Origin: an archaeon | GTDB lineage: Archaea > Methanobacteriota_B > Thermococci > Methanofastidiosales > NM3 | NCBI GenBank assembly: GCA_004212155.1 | Contig: RXIG01000011.1 | Span: 1-60,881 of the forward strand | Length of the DNA stretch: 60,881 nucleotides | Direction: 5' to 3' | Shown here: one piece after another, positions 17,303 to 26,238 of the stretch | Numbering within the stretch: position 1 is the stretch's first letter | How the letters are laid out: each line of letters opens with the position of its first letter | Position numbers and translations under genes: made by a program | Notes under the pieces: generated by a model | The model's input: the letters and a program-made list of their open reading frames with translations, nothing else | The model's database searches: none | What the model was told of the DNA's origin: nothing

Positions 17303-18183
17303 TGCTCAAGATTGTCGCAAAGGCATTGTTCGGTCTCAAACGCGATCGTCACGTGCGTGATGCCGAATCGCTTGCGCAGCATCTCCTGCATATCCCTCAC
17401 TATTGGGTCCGTGTCCCGAACCCTCATCTCTGCGACCCTCACGTGTGCGCTGAGCGCGTAGTGGCCCGGGCCGATGACCCATACGTGGAGGTCGTGAACG
17501 TCCCTGATATCGTTGTGGGCGAGCATGGCCGCACGCACGTCCTCGATATCGATATGTGACGGCACCGACTCGAGGAGAATGTCGGCAGCCTCCTTGAGCA
17601 CAGAGTACGCACCGGAGAGAACGATAAGGCCGATGACGATGCTGATGAGTGGGTCGATGAGGTAGAAGTCAGTAAGGGTCATCACGATGCCGGCCACGAG
17701 CACGCCGCCCCACCCAAGCGCATCCTCGCTCATGTGCCAGTAGATGCTTTTGAGATTCACGTCATGGCGCGAGGCTCTGCGAAGGCGCCAGACGATGTAT
17801 CCGTTGGCGACGATGCCGATGATGGCGACGGCGAGCACGTAAGTGCCCTCGACCGGCTCGGGCGAGAGGATGCGCCCGTAGGCGCGGTAGAAGATGAAGA
17901 GCGTGATGAGAACGAGTCCAATGCCGTTGACAAACGCCGCGAGTATCGTCGCACGGTGATATCCCCATGTCCTCTGATTGTCAGAGGGGGTCTCGGCGAA
18001 CCGCGTGGCCCACCAGGAAAAGACGAGTATCAGGGTGTCGGTGAAGTCATGCGCGGCATCGCTGACGAGGGCGAGGCTGTTTGCAAAGATGCCGACGACA
18101 AGCTCGACGACGGTAAACAGCCCGTTGACGATGATGCCCTGGAGGATCGAACGGCGGGACCTGCCGTATTCATGCTTGTGCAT
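17299..18183 (-). CDS. Cation diffusion facilitator transporter
   Basis: A 294-residue CDF protein with six predicted membrane spans and a cytoplasmic C-terminal domain. NSLALVSDAAHDFTDTL has the conserved His/Asp metal-binding sites of span 2 (HxxxD), and DALGWGGVLVAGIVM in span 5 supplies Asp with His just before it (WHMSEDALG). The C-terminal domain (DIRDVHDLHVWVIGPGHYALSAHV) is typical of Zn/Co/Mn/Fe exporters. The ATG at 18183 is preferred because GGGGTGGGG lies directly upstream; a GTG six codons earlier is possible. Follows trm56 closely on the minus strand. Confidence 0.9.
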   Translation of the reverse strand: MHKHEYGRSRRSILQGIIVNGLFTVVELVVGIFANSLALVSDAAHDFTDTLILVFSWWATRFAETPSDNQRTWGYHRATILAAFVNGIGLVLITLFIFYRAYGRILSPEPVEGTYVLAVAIIGIVANGYIVWRLRRASRHDVNLKSIYWHMSEDALGWGGVLVAGIVMTLTDFYLIDPLISIVIGLIVLSGAYSVLKEAADILLESVPSHIDIEDVRAAMLAHNDIRDVHDLHVWVIGPGHYALSAHVRVAEMRVRDTDPIVRDMQEMLRKRFGITHVTIAFETEQCLCDNLEH

Positions 18184-18197
18184 GGCCCCACCCCACT

Positions 18198-18734
18198 TCA
18201 CGTATCGTCATGTGCCCCACCGTTGTTCACGCCAACAACGTTTTTGCCCCGGGCGCAGGGTTCGATGCGCATCTGTGCACCCGGATAGCGCCTCGAGAAC
18301 TCGGCGCCCTTGAAGTACCTGTCGAGGAAGAGTGCCAGCGCAGAGACCTCTGAGTGTGGTTGATTGCCCACGGCGAGGTTATGGGTCGCACGCTGGTAGA
18401 TCTCGGGCGGCACCTTCTCGGCGCCTACAACGATGCACAGGTCGCCTGGAGCATCGCGGACCTCATCCATTGCTTCCTCAAACGGCACGCCATACATCGT
18501 CAGGTGCACCACCGTCCCATCGAACGTCGAGAGGAACGAGCGCCAGGACTTGAACTCGACGGAAAACGAGCCACCCCACGACCTGACGACCGATGCGATG
18601 GTATCGCGGATGCGCTCGTCATCCTCGGAGATCACGATCCTATCGGCGCCAAAGGCACGTGCGACAAGAGCCACATGCGTGGTTATGCGCTTGTCCCGCT
18701 GCGGGCGATGCCCGATGCGAAGTACGGTGATCAT
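18198..18734 (-). CDS. tRNA (cytidine-56-2'-O)-methyltransferase aTrm56
   Basis: A 178-residue SPOUT-fold protein that opens MITVLRIGHRPQRDKRITTHV, the typical aTrm56 N-terminus. LCIVVGAEKVPPEIYQRATHNLAVGNQPHSEVSALALFLDR is the knotted SAM-binding region. The enzyme methylates the ribose of C56 in the T-loop of archaeal tRNAs. It seems to be co-transcribed with the CDF gene, from which it is separated by 14 bases. Confidence 0.92.
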   Translation of the reverse strand: MITVLRIGHRPQRDKRITTHVALVARAFGADRIVISEDDERIRDTIASVVRSWGGSFSVEFKSWRSFLSTFDGTVVHLTMYGVPFEEAMDEVRDAPGDLCIVVGAEKVPPEIYQRATHNLAVGNQPHSEVSALALFLDRYFKGAEFSRRYPGAQMRIEPCARGKNVVGVNNGGAHDDT

Positions 18735-18765
18735 ATGCTATCGAAGGAACAGGCCCATATAAATC

Positions 18766-19983
18766 TCACGTTGATAGCGGGCGCACCTTCGTGCCCAGCA
18801 CCATCACGAGTGCCATCGACACGGCCAGGACCATCGACACGCCAAAGATCAGCGCGTATCCGTCAAGGCCAAAAAAGATCCCCATGAGGACCGGCCCGAT
18901 ACTTTGCCCAACGCGAAGCGTCGACGAATAGAGCGCCGATATGGCGCCTCGCGAATCGGACGATATCACCTCGATGATGACGTGCTGCAGCGAAGGGATG
19001 TTGGCACCCTGCCCGATGCCATAGATTAACACCGCGACAAGGCCCTGCCAGATGGCCGTCATCTGCCACATTATCGCCAGTCCAGCGGCATAACAGCCAA
19101 ACCCGAATATGATGGGAAGGTCGTTTCCAAAGCGGGTGATGAGCCGGCCCGCCTGGGACGATACGATGGCAGTCGAGACCGACATGCACGAGAGCACGAC
19201 ACCAATCTCAAACGAGCTCGCCCCGAAGGAATCATCAAGGAACTGCGTGAAGAACGTGAGGTATGACCCGTAGAGCAGTATGAACGTCATGACCGCGGCG
19301 GCAAGGTAGAGCATCAGCCGAAGCGAGGAGATATCGTCTTTTACCTCGCGAAGATAGGTGCGAAACGACGTGGGCCGCTCAGGTCCGTCGATGTCGAGGA
19401 AAAGCAGTATGGCGATGCCGATGGGGATGGCGACGAGGAAGACGTAGAACGGATAATACCAGCCGAACGTGGCAAGTATCCCGCCGATGAACGGATAGGT
19501 CGCCGTGCCTACCGAGAGCACGCTTCCGTTGTATCCCATGGCAGCAGCACGCTCGTCTCCCGTGAAGACGTCGCCGATAAGCGCCATCGAAAGCGTCGAC
19601 AGCCCCGCGGCGGCGGCGCCCTGAATGAAGCGAAGCGCAAGGATCGTCATGAACGATGTGGAAAACGCGATCGTGGTGCCGGAGATGCCAAAGAGCAGAA
19701 GCGATGAAACGGTCAGCGTACGGCGGCCGTACGTGTCCGAGAGCACGCCGATGAGTGGGCTCATCACGATGCCTGGCACGGTGAACATGGTGACAAGCAG
19801 GCCCACCTGCGTCTCGGAGAGGCCCAGTTGCCCCCTGATGAGCGGGAACGCGGGCGTGATGATCGAAACGCCGATCACCGCCATGAGCGTGACGCCAAAG
19901 ATCAGCTGCAGTCGTCGGTCTCGGTATACTGCCATGGTGTCGCCCACGGCGCCATTGGAACGACGGTATAAAGGTGTTTTCAT
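18766..19983 (-). CDS. MFS transporter
   Basis: A 405-residue major facilitator protein with about twelve hydrophobic spans. LIGVLSDTYGRRTLT (about 77-91) is the loop 2-3 signature G-x-x-x-D-x-x-G-R-R, and RFIQGAAAAGLSTLSMALIGD the span 4 motif. Multidrug or sugar efflux types look like this; the substrate cannot be told. The ATG at 19983 follows GAGGGG by a normal distance and lies 9 bases after the stop of the HiPIP-like gene, so the two form an operon. An alternative ATG lies 16 codons downstream. Confidence 0.88.
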   Translation of the reverse strand: MKTPLYRRSNGAVGDTMAVYRDRRLQLIFGVTLMAVIGVSIITPAFPLIRGQLGLSETQVGLLVTMFTVPGIVMSPLIGVLSDTYGRRTLTVSSLLLFGISGTTIAFSTSFMTILALRFIQGAAAAGLSTLSMALIGDVFTGDERAAAMGYNGSVLSVGTATYPFIGGILATFGWYYPFYVFLVAIPIGIAILLFLDIDGPERPTSFRTYLREVKDDISSLRLMLYLAAAVMTFILLYGSYLTFFTQFLDDSFGASSFEIGVVLSCMSVSTAIVSSQAGRLITRFGNDLPIIFGFGCYAAGLAIMWQMTAIWQGLVAVLIYGIGQGANIPSLQHVIIEVISSDSRGAISALYSSTLRVGQSIGPVLMGIFFGLDGYALIFGVSMVLAVSMALVMVLGTKVRPLST

Positions 19984-19992
19984 GATTGCCCC

Positions 19993-20220
19993 TCATTTCT
20001 TTATGGGGGCACGTGGCTTGAAGTGGTTGCACCAGCCCATGGACGATACGCTGCGTTTCCACAACGAACATGTGCCAAGGTCGCAGGTCGTTGGGGTGAA
20101 GTAGACGCAGTCCGCGCAACGCTCGCCATACGGCAAAGAGGGATGTGGTGCACGGCCACTTCCGCGGCGGCGGCCCCGGATGTCCTCATCGTTGGTGTGG
20201 GGAATGTCGGGATGGCCCAT
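19993..20220 (-). CDS. Small Cys-rich protein with a HiPIP-like cysteine pattern
   Basis: A 75-residue protein whose second half reads CADCVYFTPTTCDLGTC followed by SLWKRSV and GWCNHF. The order C-x2-C, then G-x-C, then G-W-C with aromatic neighbours resembles high-potential iron-sulfur proteins, where four Cys hold one [4Fe-4S] cluster; a fifth Cys is present. No signal peptide is seen, unlike most bacterial HiPIPs. The start is set at the ATG at 20220 because a TATA box (ATTATTTATAG, about 20241-20252) would place transcription start there; an in-frame ATG at 20241 touches that box. It precedes the MFS gene in one operon. It could instead be a zinc-binding protein. Confidence 0.6.
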   Translation of the reverse strand: MGHPDIPHTNDEDIRGRRRGSGRAPHPSLPYGERCADCVYFTPTTCDLGTCSLWKRSVSSMGWCNHFKPRAPIKK

Positions 20221-20263
20221 GAAACTGGATGTGAAAGACATCTATAAATAATACGCGGATGGC

Positions 20264-20279
20264 GCCATGCCGGCATGGT
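20264..20279. promoter_or_regulatory. Palindrome in the divergent kor / HiPIP-like intergenic region
   Basis: CCATGCCGGCATGG (20265-20278) is a perfect 14-base palindrome between two divergent promoters: the TATA box of the HiPIP-like/MFS operon and AAAGGTTTATATAAA (about 20329-20343) in front of korD. Its placement suits an operator, but a chance GC palindrome is possible. Confidence 0.35.
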
Positions 20280-20376
20280 CGCGTAAAACTGCCGTTGCGT
20301 GTCAGAAACGGGGAAAACACGATAAATCAAAAGGTTTATATAAATTCTAGAGATAATGGGGGGTGGCGAGGGGGCT

Positions 20377-20577
20377 ATGATTAAGGTAAAAAAGGAGTAC
20401 TGCAAGGGATGCGGGTATTGTACGCTCGTGTGTCCCACGGGCTCGATCAAGATGCCAGAGGAACTCGACAAGGAAGGCAAGCGCATACCCATGGTCGTCG
20501 ACGAGGACACGTGCAAGAAATGCCACCTATGTGAGCTCTCATGTCCTGATTTTGCCATCTCAGTGGAGGAAGATTAG
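20377..20577 (+). CDS. korD: 2-oxoacid:ferredoxin oxidoreductase, delta (ferredoxin) subunit
   Basis: A 66-residue two-cluster ferredoxin: CKGCGYCTLVCP and CKKCHLCELSCP each give a CX2CX2CX3C motif for a [4Fe-4S] cluster. The ATG at 20377 follows GGTGGCGAGGGG; the TATA box TTTATATAA is about 45 bases upstream. First gene of a tightly packed korDABG operon. The subunit passes electrons from the thiamine-containing catalytic subunits to external ferredoxin. Confidence 0.9.
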   Translation: MIKVKKEYCKGCGYCTLVCPTGSIKMPEELDKEGKRIPMVVDEDTCKKCHLCELSCPDFAISVEED

Positions 20578-21726
20578 ATGGATGTCAACAACGTGCTCGG
20601 TCCGTCCCAGCAGTTCATACAGGGCGACAAGGCGTGCGTCTATGGTGCCCTGCTCGCCGGATGCCGCTTCTTCGCAGGCTATCCCATTACGCCGGCCACC
20701 GAGATTGCCGAGGAGATGTCGCGCCTGCTTCCGCGCCTTGGCGGGACCTACCTTCAGATGGAGGATGAGATCGCATCGATAGCTGCCATCATAGGCGCCT
20801 CGTGGACAGGCACCAAGACGATGACGGCGACGTCGGGCCCCGGATTCTCGCTCATGCAGGAAAACATAGGGTATGCGATCATGACCGAGACGCCGTGCGT
20901 CATCGTCAACGTACAGCGGGGCGGCCCCTCGACCGGACAGCCGACGATCCCGTCACAGGGAGACGTCATGCAGGCAAGATTCGGCTCTCACGGCGATTAC
21001 GAGATTATCACGCTCTGCCCATCGAGCGTTCAGCAGACGCTTGAGCAGATGATACGTGCGTTCAATTTGGCAGAGAAGTACCGGACGCCCGTGATACTCC
21101 TCACAGATGCGGCGATCGGACATATGAGGGAACGCATCACGATACCCGCCAATCCGCTCGTGGTAACGCGTGACTACGTCGACATCGACTATAACGACTA
21201 CAAGCCGTTCCGGACGGGATATTTGCATGCGACCAAGATCCCCGAGTTCGCACCGTTTGGCTCGAAGTACAACACGTACGTGACGGGCCTTACCCACAAC
21301 GATGACGGGCACCCCATCACCGACGACTGGAACGTCCATGCCAAGCTCATCAAACGCATCACGTCAAAGCTCACCGACAACATGGAAGACATCTACGACA
21401 TCGATACGCGCTATACCGATTATGCCGAGATAGCCGTCGTGTCTTACGGCATCTCTGCACGCCCCGCGCTCGAGGCGGTCTACATGGCACAGCGCCTCGG
21501 ACGTGACGTGGCATACATCAATCTCACCACGCTCTGGCCGTTCAACTATGAATATTTCTCAGAATTATCAAAACGTGTCGACAAGATCGTCGTCGTCGAG
21601 ATGAACATCGGCAGCATCTATCACTGCGTGAGGGAGGCAACGAGCGGACGCTGCGACGTCGTGCTCGTATCATCGCTTGGCGGACGCGTGTCGACCCCGA
21701 AGGACATATGGGAGGAGATCAAGTGA
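20578..21726 (+). CDS. korA: 2-oxoacid:ferredoxin oxidoreductase, alpha subunit
   Basis: A 382-residue protein with the pyrimidine-binding domain: GCRFFAGYPITPATEIAEEM (about 22-41), EDEIASIAAIIGASWTG, TATSGPGFSLMQENIGYA and QRGGPSTGQPT are hallmarks of the 2-oxoacid:acceptor oxidoreductase alpha chain, especially the KorA branch. In methanogens this complex makes 2-oxoglutarate from succinyl-CoA, CO2 and reduced ferredoxin. It starts directly after the korD stop. Confidence 0.9.
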   Translation: MDVNNVLGPSQQFIQGDKACVYGALLAGCRFFAGYPITPATEIAEEMSRLLPRLGGTYLQMEDEIASIAAIIGASWTGTKTMTATSGPGFSLMQENIGYAIMTETPCVIVNVQRGGPSTGQPTIPSQGDVMQARFGSHGDYEIITLCPSSVQQTLEQMIRAFNLAEKYRTPVILLTDAAIGHMRERITIPANPLVVTRDYVDIDYNDYKPFRTGYLHATKIPEFAPFGSKYNTYVTGLTHNDDGHPITDDWNVHAKLIKRITSKLTDNMEDIYDIDTRYTDYAEIAVVSYGISARPALEAVYMAQRLGRDVAYINLTTLWPFNYEYFSELSKRVDKIVVVEMNIGSIYHCVREATSGRCDVVLVSSLGGRVSTPKDIWEEIK

Positions 21727-22529
21727 TATCTAACACCGAGCTCGATGAGAAGTATCTGAGAAAGGGCATGATGCCCTCGATCCTATGCGCGGGATGCGGC
21801 AACGGCATCGTGCTGAACGCAACGCTTCGCGCGATCGACAAGCTCGGGATGGACATCGACAACATGGTCTTCGTCTCGGGCATAGGGTGCTCCTCTCGGC
21901 TCAACGGATATATCAAGGCGGACGCGCTTCATGCGACGCACGGGCGCGCCATCGCGTTTGCCACCGGCATCAAGGCGGCCAACCCCGATCTCGACGTCGT
22001 TGTCTTCACCGGAGACGGCGACTGTGCAGGCATCGGCGGAAACCACCTCCTCCACGGCATCAGGAGGAACATCGGCATCACGGTTATCACCATCAACAAC
22101 TACACCTACGGCATGACGGGGGGCCAGTTCTCCCCCACTACGCCCCAGACGTCGCGTTCGACGACATCGCCGTTTGGCACCATCGAACATCCTTTTGACC
22201 TCTCCCGCATCGTCGTCTCCGCCGGTGCGCCCTATGTGGCGCGATGGACCGTGGCACATCCCGTCCAGCTCCAAAAGGCGATCCGCAAGGGATTGGATAA
22301 GAAGGGATTCTCATTCATCGAAGTGCTCTCGCCGTGTCCCACCTCATACTGGCGCCGCAACAAGGTCTACTCGCTTGAGAGTGTGTATCAGTGGTACAAG
22401 GACAACACCGTATCGCTCACGAAGGCTGACGATCACCCCGAAAAGATCACGATCGGCGAGTTCTACGATGGCGAGAAGGCGGAATGGACCGAGCTCTGGA
22501 AGAGCCTCGTCGGACAGGTGAGGGTATGA
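21723..22529 (+). CDS. korB: 2-oxoacid:ferredoxin oxidoreductase, beta subunit
   Basis: A 268-residue thiamine-diphosphate-binding subunit: CAGCGNGIVLNATLRAID, GIGCSSRL, GDGDCAGIGGNHLLHGIRRN followed by INNYTYGMTGGQFSPTTP. The Cys residues near position 20 hold the catalytic-subunit [4Fe-4S] cluster. The GTG at 21723 is the likely start: GGAGGAG lies 7 bases upstream and it overlaps the korA stop as GTGA. An upstream ATG at 21708 lacks a ribosome site. Confidence 0.9.
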   Translation: MISNTELDEKYLRKGMMPSILCAGCGNGIVLNATLRAIDKLGMDIDNMVFVSGIGCSSRLNGYIKADALHATHGRAIAFATGIKAANPDLDVVVFTGDGDCAGIGGNHLLHGIRRNIGITVITINNYTYGMTGGQFSPTTPQTSRSTTSPFGTIEHPFDLSRIVVSAGAPYVARWTVAHPVQLQKAIRKGLDKKGFSFIEVLSPCPTSYWRRNKVYSLESVYQWYKDNTVSLTKADDHPEKITIGEFYDGEKAEWTELWKSLVGQVRV

Positions 22530-23074
22530 AACACGAGGTCCGCATCGCAGGAAGGGGCGGACAGGGCATCCTCCTAACAGGCGTCGTCCTGGGAAAGGCG
22601 GCAACGATCTTCGATGGAAAGATGGCCACGCAGATGCAGTCCTACGGGCCCGAGGCGCGCGGCGGTGCGTCCAAGACCGACGTCGTCATATCCGACGACC
22701 CCATCAACTACCCGTTCATACTCATGGCAGACGTATTCGTCGCCCTGTCGGCGCCCGCCTACCAGAAATATCGCCGCGAGGTAAAAAAGGACTCGCTAAG
22801 CTATGTCGACCCCCAGCAGGTCCCCTCATACAGCACCCGGTGCGTCGAGATACCCGCAATGTCGCTTGCGCTCGAGCTTGGTGCCGAGATCGTGACCAAC
22901 ATGGTGATGCTTGGCGCCGTGACAACGCATGCATCCCTCGTGTCGTTTGAAGCCCTTTCAAAGGCGATCACATCGTCGGTGGCTCCCGACTACGTCGACC
23001 TCAACATACGCGCCATAGGGAAGGGAAGGGACTATGTGGAACACCACCTGATAGAGGAGAACAAGAATGTCTGA
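22526..23074 (+). CDS. korG: 2-oxoacid:ferredoxin oxidoreductase, gamma subunit
   Basis: A 182-residue protein opening MKHEVRIAGRGGQGILLTGV, the conserved GxGGQG start of gamma chains, with MQSYGPEARGGASKTDVVIS after it. The ATG overlaps the korB stop by 4 bases. It completes the four-subunit enzyme. The following CoA-binding-protein gene overlaps its end by 8 bases, hinting at a link to the CoA thioester handled by Kor. Confidence 0.9.
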   Translation: MKHEVRIAGRGGQGILLTGVVLGKAATIFDGKMATQMQSYGPEARGGASKTDVVISDDPINYPFILMADVFVALSAPAYQKYRREVKKDSLSYVDPQQVPSYSTRCVEIPAMSLALELGAEIVTNMVMLGAVTTHASLVSFEALSKAITSSVAPDYVDLNIRAIGKGRDYVEHHLIEENKNV

Positions 23075-23516
23075 TGAAGCATGTAAATTCTACTTCGGAC
23101 CGCAAGACGACAAGACCGACGAGGACATACGTCGCATACTTGCCCATGACCGCATCGCCATCGTGGGGCTTTCTGACAATCCTCAAAAGGACTCCAACGC
23201 CGTGGCGCGCTACCTCATCGACCACGGCTACGACATCGTTCCCGTGAATCCGAACCACGAGACGATACTCGGTCTGCGCTCGTATCCATCGCTTCGCGAC
23301 GTTCCAGGACCGGTCGACATCGTGAACGTTTTTCGCCGCCCAGATGCCGTTTTTCCCATCGTGGAAGATGCGATAGGCATTGGCGCCCGCGTCGTCTGGC
23401 TGCAACTGCAGGTCGTCAATCAGGACGCCTATGACAAAGCGGAATCCGCAGGGCTCGAGGCGGTCATGAACCGCTGCATCAAGGTCGAGCACGCACGATT
23501 GAAGACGTCTGATTAA
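23067..23516 (+). CDS. CoA-binding domain protein, YccU-like
   Basis: A 149-residue single Rossmann-fold protein: IAIVGLSDNPQKDSNAVARYL (about 31-51), IVPVNPNHETILGLRSYPSL and DIVNVFRRPD match the small CoA_binding_2 family (YccU). Such proteins bind CoA but have no established reaction. It is translationally coupled to korG, so it may act with succinyl-CoA or 2-oxoglutarate metabolism. Its stop overlaps the end of the convergent membrane-protein gene by 4 bases. Confidence 0.85.
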   Translation: MSDEACKFYFGPQDDKTDEDIRRILAHDRIAIVGLSDNPQKDSNAVARYLIDHGYDIVPVNPNHETILGLRSYPSLRDVPGPVDIVNVFRRPDAVFPIVEDAIGIGARVVWLQLQVVNQDAYDKAESAGLEAVMNRCIKVEHARLKTSD

Positions 23517-24067
23517 TCACCTTCATCGCCGCCGTCATCATCCTGGTCGTCGGCCTGTTCCTCATATCTGTCATGGTCATCCTCCCATTGCGTGTCCCTG
23601 TCCGTGTCGCGCCTGCGCCGCTCTTCTTTTGAGAGCTTTCGTTCCTCCATAAACAGCGTGAGCCCGCACAGTATCGCGCCCGCCCATCCGACATAGAATC
23701 CGGACCCAAGTGACGATAGGCCAGCCGTCCCGTCACGATAGAGGGGAATGAGGGTGAGGATGATCATCGCCGCAGGGCCGGCAAGCGAACCGCCGCGTAT
23801 ATGGAGCACCCCGAGGATGCCGCCTATGAAGAGGAGGAAGAACGAGGCGATGACAAGGCCGAGTATGAACCCCGACGTGCCATAGCTCGGGCCGATCTGC
23901 AAAAGGAGCGCCTCGAGATAATCATAATCATTAAGATGCGCCAACACGTCACGCATGAGGGAAAAAAGCGATTCAGAGGCCCACGTTTCATATCCGTAGG
24001 GGAGAAACGACGCCACGACTAAAAGCAAGCCACCAACGGCACTCATGGGTCTTCGTACATCCATCAT
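23513..24067 (-). CDS. Integral membrane protein with an acidic tail, unknown function
   Basis: A 184-residue protein with four probable membrane spans (AVGGLLLVVASFLPYG; FILGLVIASFFLLFIGGILG; PAAMIILTLIPL; GWAGAILCGLTLF) and a cytoplasmic tail of about 45 residues that shifts from basic (RKLSKEERRRR) to strongly acidic (QDDDGGDEGD). No family recognised. The start could be either of two adjacent ATGs. Confidence 0.65.
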   Translation of the reverse strand: MMDVRRPMSAVGGLLLVVASFLPYGYETWASESLFSLMRDVLAHLNDYDYLEALLLQIGPSYGTSGFILGLVIASFFLLFIGGILGVLHIRGGSLAGPAAMIILTLIPLYRDGTAGLSSLGSGFYVGWAGAILCGLTLFMEERKLSKEERRRRDTDRDTQWEDDHDRYEEQADDQDDDGGDEGD

Positions 24068-24120
24068 TACACCTGATCCACTTTTTCGCGAATGAATAAA
24101 TACATTGCGGGAGGAAGGCC

Positions 24121-24693
24121 TTATTCAAACTCGATTGTACCATCGGGGTGCATTTTCCTGATGCGTAAGAGTGAATGGATGGGTACGTCCTCTCGCTCAA
24201 AACGAGACCTGCCGTCCAAAAAGACCTTCTCAATGGCAGCGCCGATGCCAACGAGCGCGGCGCCTGAGGCGTCGACGATGTCACAGAGCGCCTTGATCGT
24301 ATGCCCCCATGCGATGAAATCATCGATGATGACGACCCTGTCGGAGGGCAAGAGGAACGGTCGCTTGACGATGAGCTCCATCACCTGCTCCGTCGTCGCA
24401 GAGCGCGCAGTGCCGCGATAGACGTCGCCGCCCATTGTCGACGGTTTCGTCTTTCGCGCATAGACGACGGGTATGCCAAGATGCATACCGGTTGCAAGCG
24501 CTGGTGGGATGCCCGAGACCGCGGCGGTCAAGACCTTGGTGGGCCCGCATTCCTCGAATATGCCGGCAAACGCGCGGCCCATCTCATCAAGCAGCACCGT
24601 GTCGACCTGATGATTGAGAAACGAGTTGACGATGAGGATGCGTTCCGAGAGGACGACCCCCCGTTCGCGAATGGCATCCTTGAGCGATTCCAT
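24121..24693 (-). CDS. hpt: Hypoxanthine/purine phosphoribosyltransferase, archaeal Hpt type
   Basis: A 190-residue type I PRTase. DRVVIIDDFIAWGHTIKAL (about 122-140) is the PRPP-binding loop with two Asp, and VVYARKTKPS is near the pyrophosphate site. Archaeal Hpt proteins resemble bacterial adenine PRTases in this way. It salvages hypoxanthine or guanine to IMP/GMP. The ATG at 24693 is taken because AGGTG is just upstream and it lies 8 bases after the guaA stop; the frame upstream runs inside guaA. Together with guaA it makes a GMP-supply operon. Confidence 0.85.
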   Translation of the reverse strand: MESLKDAIRERGVVLSERILIVNSFLNHQVDTVLLDEMGRAFAGIFEECGPTKVLTAAVSGIPPALATGMHLGIPVVYARKTKPSTMGGDVYRGTARSATTEQVMELIVKRPFLLPSDRVVIIDDFIAWGHTIKALCDIVDASGAALVGIGAAIEKVFLDGRSRFEREDVPIHSLLRIRKMHPDGTIEFE

Positions 24694-24701
24694 GTGCACA
24701 C

Positions 24702-26213
24702 CTAGCACGGTTCTATCGTCTGGGGCGGTTTGTGGGAGATGAAGTATGAAACCGAGACGACGTCCTCGATCTCGTTGGTGATACGCGTGCTGATGCGTTC
24801 GAGCAGGTCCCATGGGAGTTTCACAAAGTTTGCCGTCATCGCATCGACCGACTGTACGACGCGAAGTCCGACGACACGACCAAACCGGCGCTGGTCGCCA
24901 ACGACGCCGACGATACGGTCCTCGAAGAGCACGGCAAACGATTGCCATACCTGCTGGTACCATCCGGCGGAGCGCAGCTCGTCATCAAGGATCGCCGACG
25001 CCTCGCGCACAATGCGAATGTTGTCGTCAGTGACGGGACCCGTGATACGCACCGCAAGGCCTGGTCCTGGGCACGGGTGCTGATTGACCACCGAATCGGG
25101 AAGCCCGAGTTTTGCTCCCACCACGCGCACCTCGTCCTTGTAGAGCTCACGCAGCGGCTCGACGAGGCCGGAAAAGTCGAGCGTCTCGGGAAGGCCCCCC
25201 ACGTTGTGATGCGACTTGATCGTATCTGCATTGTTGGTGGAGCCGCTCTCGATGACGTCGGGATAGATCGTGCCCTGCACGAGATAGGTGGCGCCGACCT
25301 TCTTTGCTTCCTCCTCAAAGACCTTGATGAACTCGTTGCCGATGATCTTGCGCTTCTCCTCGGGGTCGGCGATGCCCTCAAGCTTGGAGAAGAACCGGTC
25401 CTTGGCATCGATGACGATGAGATTGAGCGAGTCCCCGAACGTCTTTTCGACAAACGCGCGCTCATGCTTTCGCAGCAGGCCATGGTCGACGAAGATGGCA
25501 TGCAGGCGCTTTCCAAGCACGTTGGCCGCAAGCATTGCTGCAACGGACGAGTCGACACCGCCTGAGAGCGCGATGATGGCCTTCTCTTTGCCGATGACAT
25601 CGGCGATGCGACGCTGTGTCTGTTCGATGAAGTCCTCCATCGTCCAGTCGCGGTCGATACCCGCGATGGTAAGGAAGTTATCGAGCACCTTGAGGCCATG
25701 GGGCGTGTGATTGACCTCTGGATGGAACTGCAGCGCGAAGAACGGAAGCCTGTCGTGGCGTATCGCGGCGGGAACGTCGTGTGAGGTGGCGATGATCGAG
25801 AAACCATCGGGCAGGCGTTCCACCGAATCGCCGTGGCTCATCCATGCCTGTTCCCGTCTGTCCATGTCAAAGAAGAGCGGGTCATCTGTCGTAGTGATGG
25901 TCGCGATGCCGTACTCGCGGCGTCCCTTGCCAACCGCGCCGCCGAAGAAGTGAACAAGGTGGTGCATGCCGTAGCAGATGCCAAGCGTGGGTATCCCCTT
26001 GTCGCGAAGATGATTGATAAGCGCATCGTTTCGCGGCGCGTTGGCATCGTAGACGCTCGCAGGGCCGCCCGAGAGGATGACCGCATCGGCGGTGACCTCC
26101 TCTGGTCGCACCGAGCTCTCGCGGACCTCTGAATAGACGTTGAGCTGGCGTATGCGCCGGGCGATGAGATGCGTGTACTGACTTCCGAAATCTACCACTA
26201 AAACAGTGCCCAT
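24702..26213 (-). CDS. guaA: GMP synthase (glutamine-hydrolysing)
   Basis: A 503-residue single polypeptide with an N-terminal class I glutamine amidotransferase (GICYGMHHLVHFFGG with Cys near 80; HPEVNHT for the His-Glu pair) and a C-terminal ATP pyrophosphatase/dimerisation part (ALSGGVDSSVAAMLA P-loop near 219; HPCPGPGLAVRI). Many archaea split these onto two genes, so the fused form is worth noting. It converts XMP to GMP. Promoter shared with the divergent gfcR-like gene. Confidence 0.94.
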   Translation of the reverse strand: MGTVLVVDFGSQYTHLIARRIRQLNVYSEVRESSVRPEEVTADAVILSGGPASVYDANAPRNDALINHLRDKGIPTLGICYGMHHLVHFFGGAVGKGRREYGIATITTTDDPLFFDMDRREQAWMSHGDSVERLPDGFSIIATSHDVPAAIRHDRLPFFALQFHPEVNHTPHGLKVLDNFLTIAGIDRDWTMEDFIEQTQRRIADVIGKEKAIIALSGGVDSSVAAMLAANVLGKRLHAIFVDHGLLRKHERAFVEKTFGDSLNLIVIDAKDRFFSKLEGIADPEEKRKIIGNEFIKVFEEEAKKVGATYLVQGTIYPDVIESGSTNNADTIKSHHNVGGLPETLDFSGLVEPLRELYKDEVRVVGAKLGLPDSVVNQHPCPGPGLAVRITGPVTDDNIRIVREASAILDDELRSAGWYQQVWQSFAVLFEDRIVGVVGDQRRFGRVVGLRVVQSVDAMTANFVKLPWDLLERISTRITNEIEDVVSVSYFISHKPPQTIEPC

Positions 26214-26238
26214 ATAACCACGTTCATTGTAATAGAGA

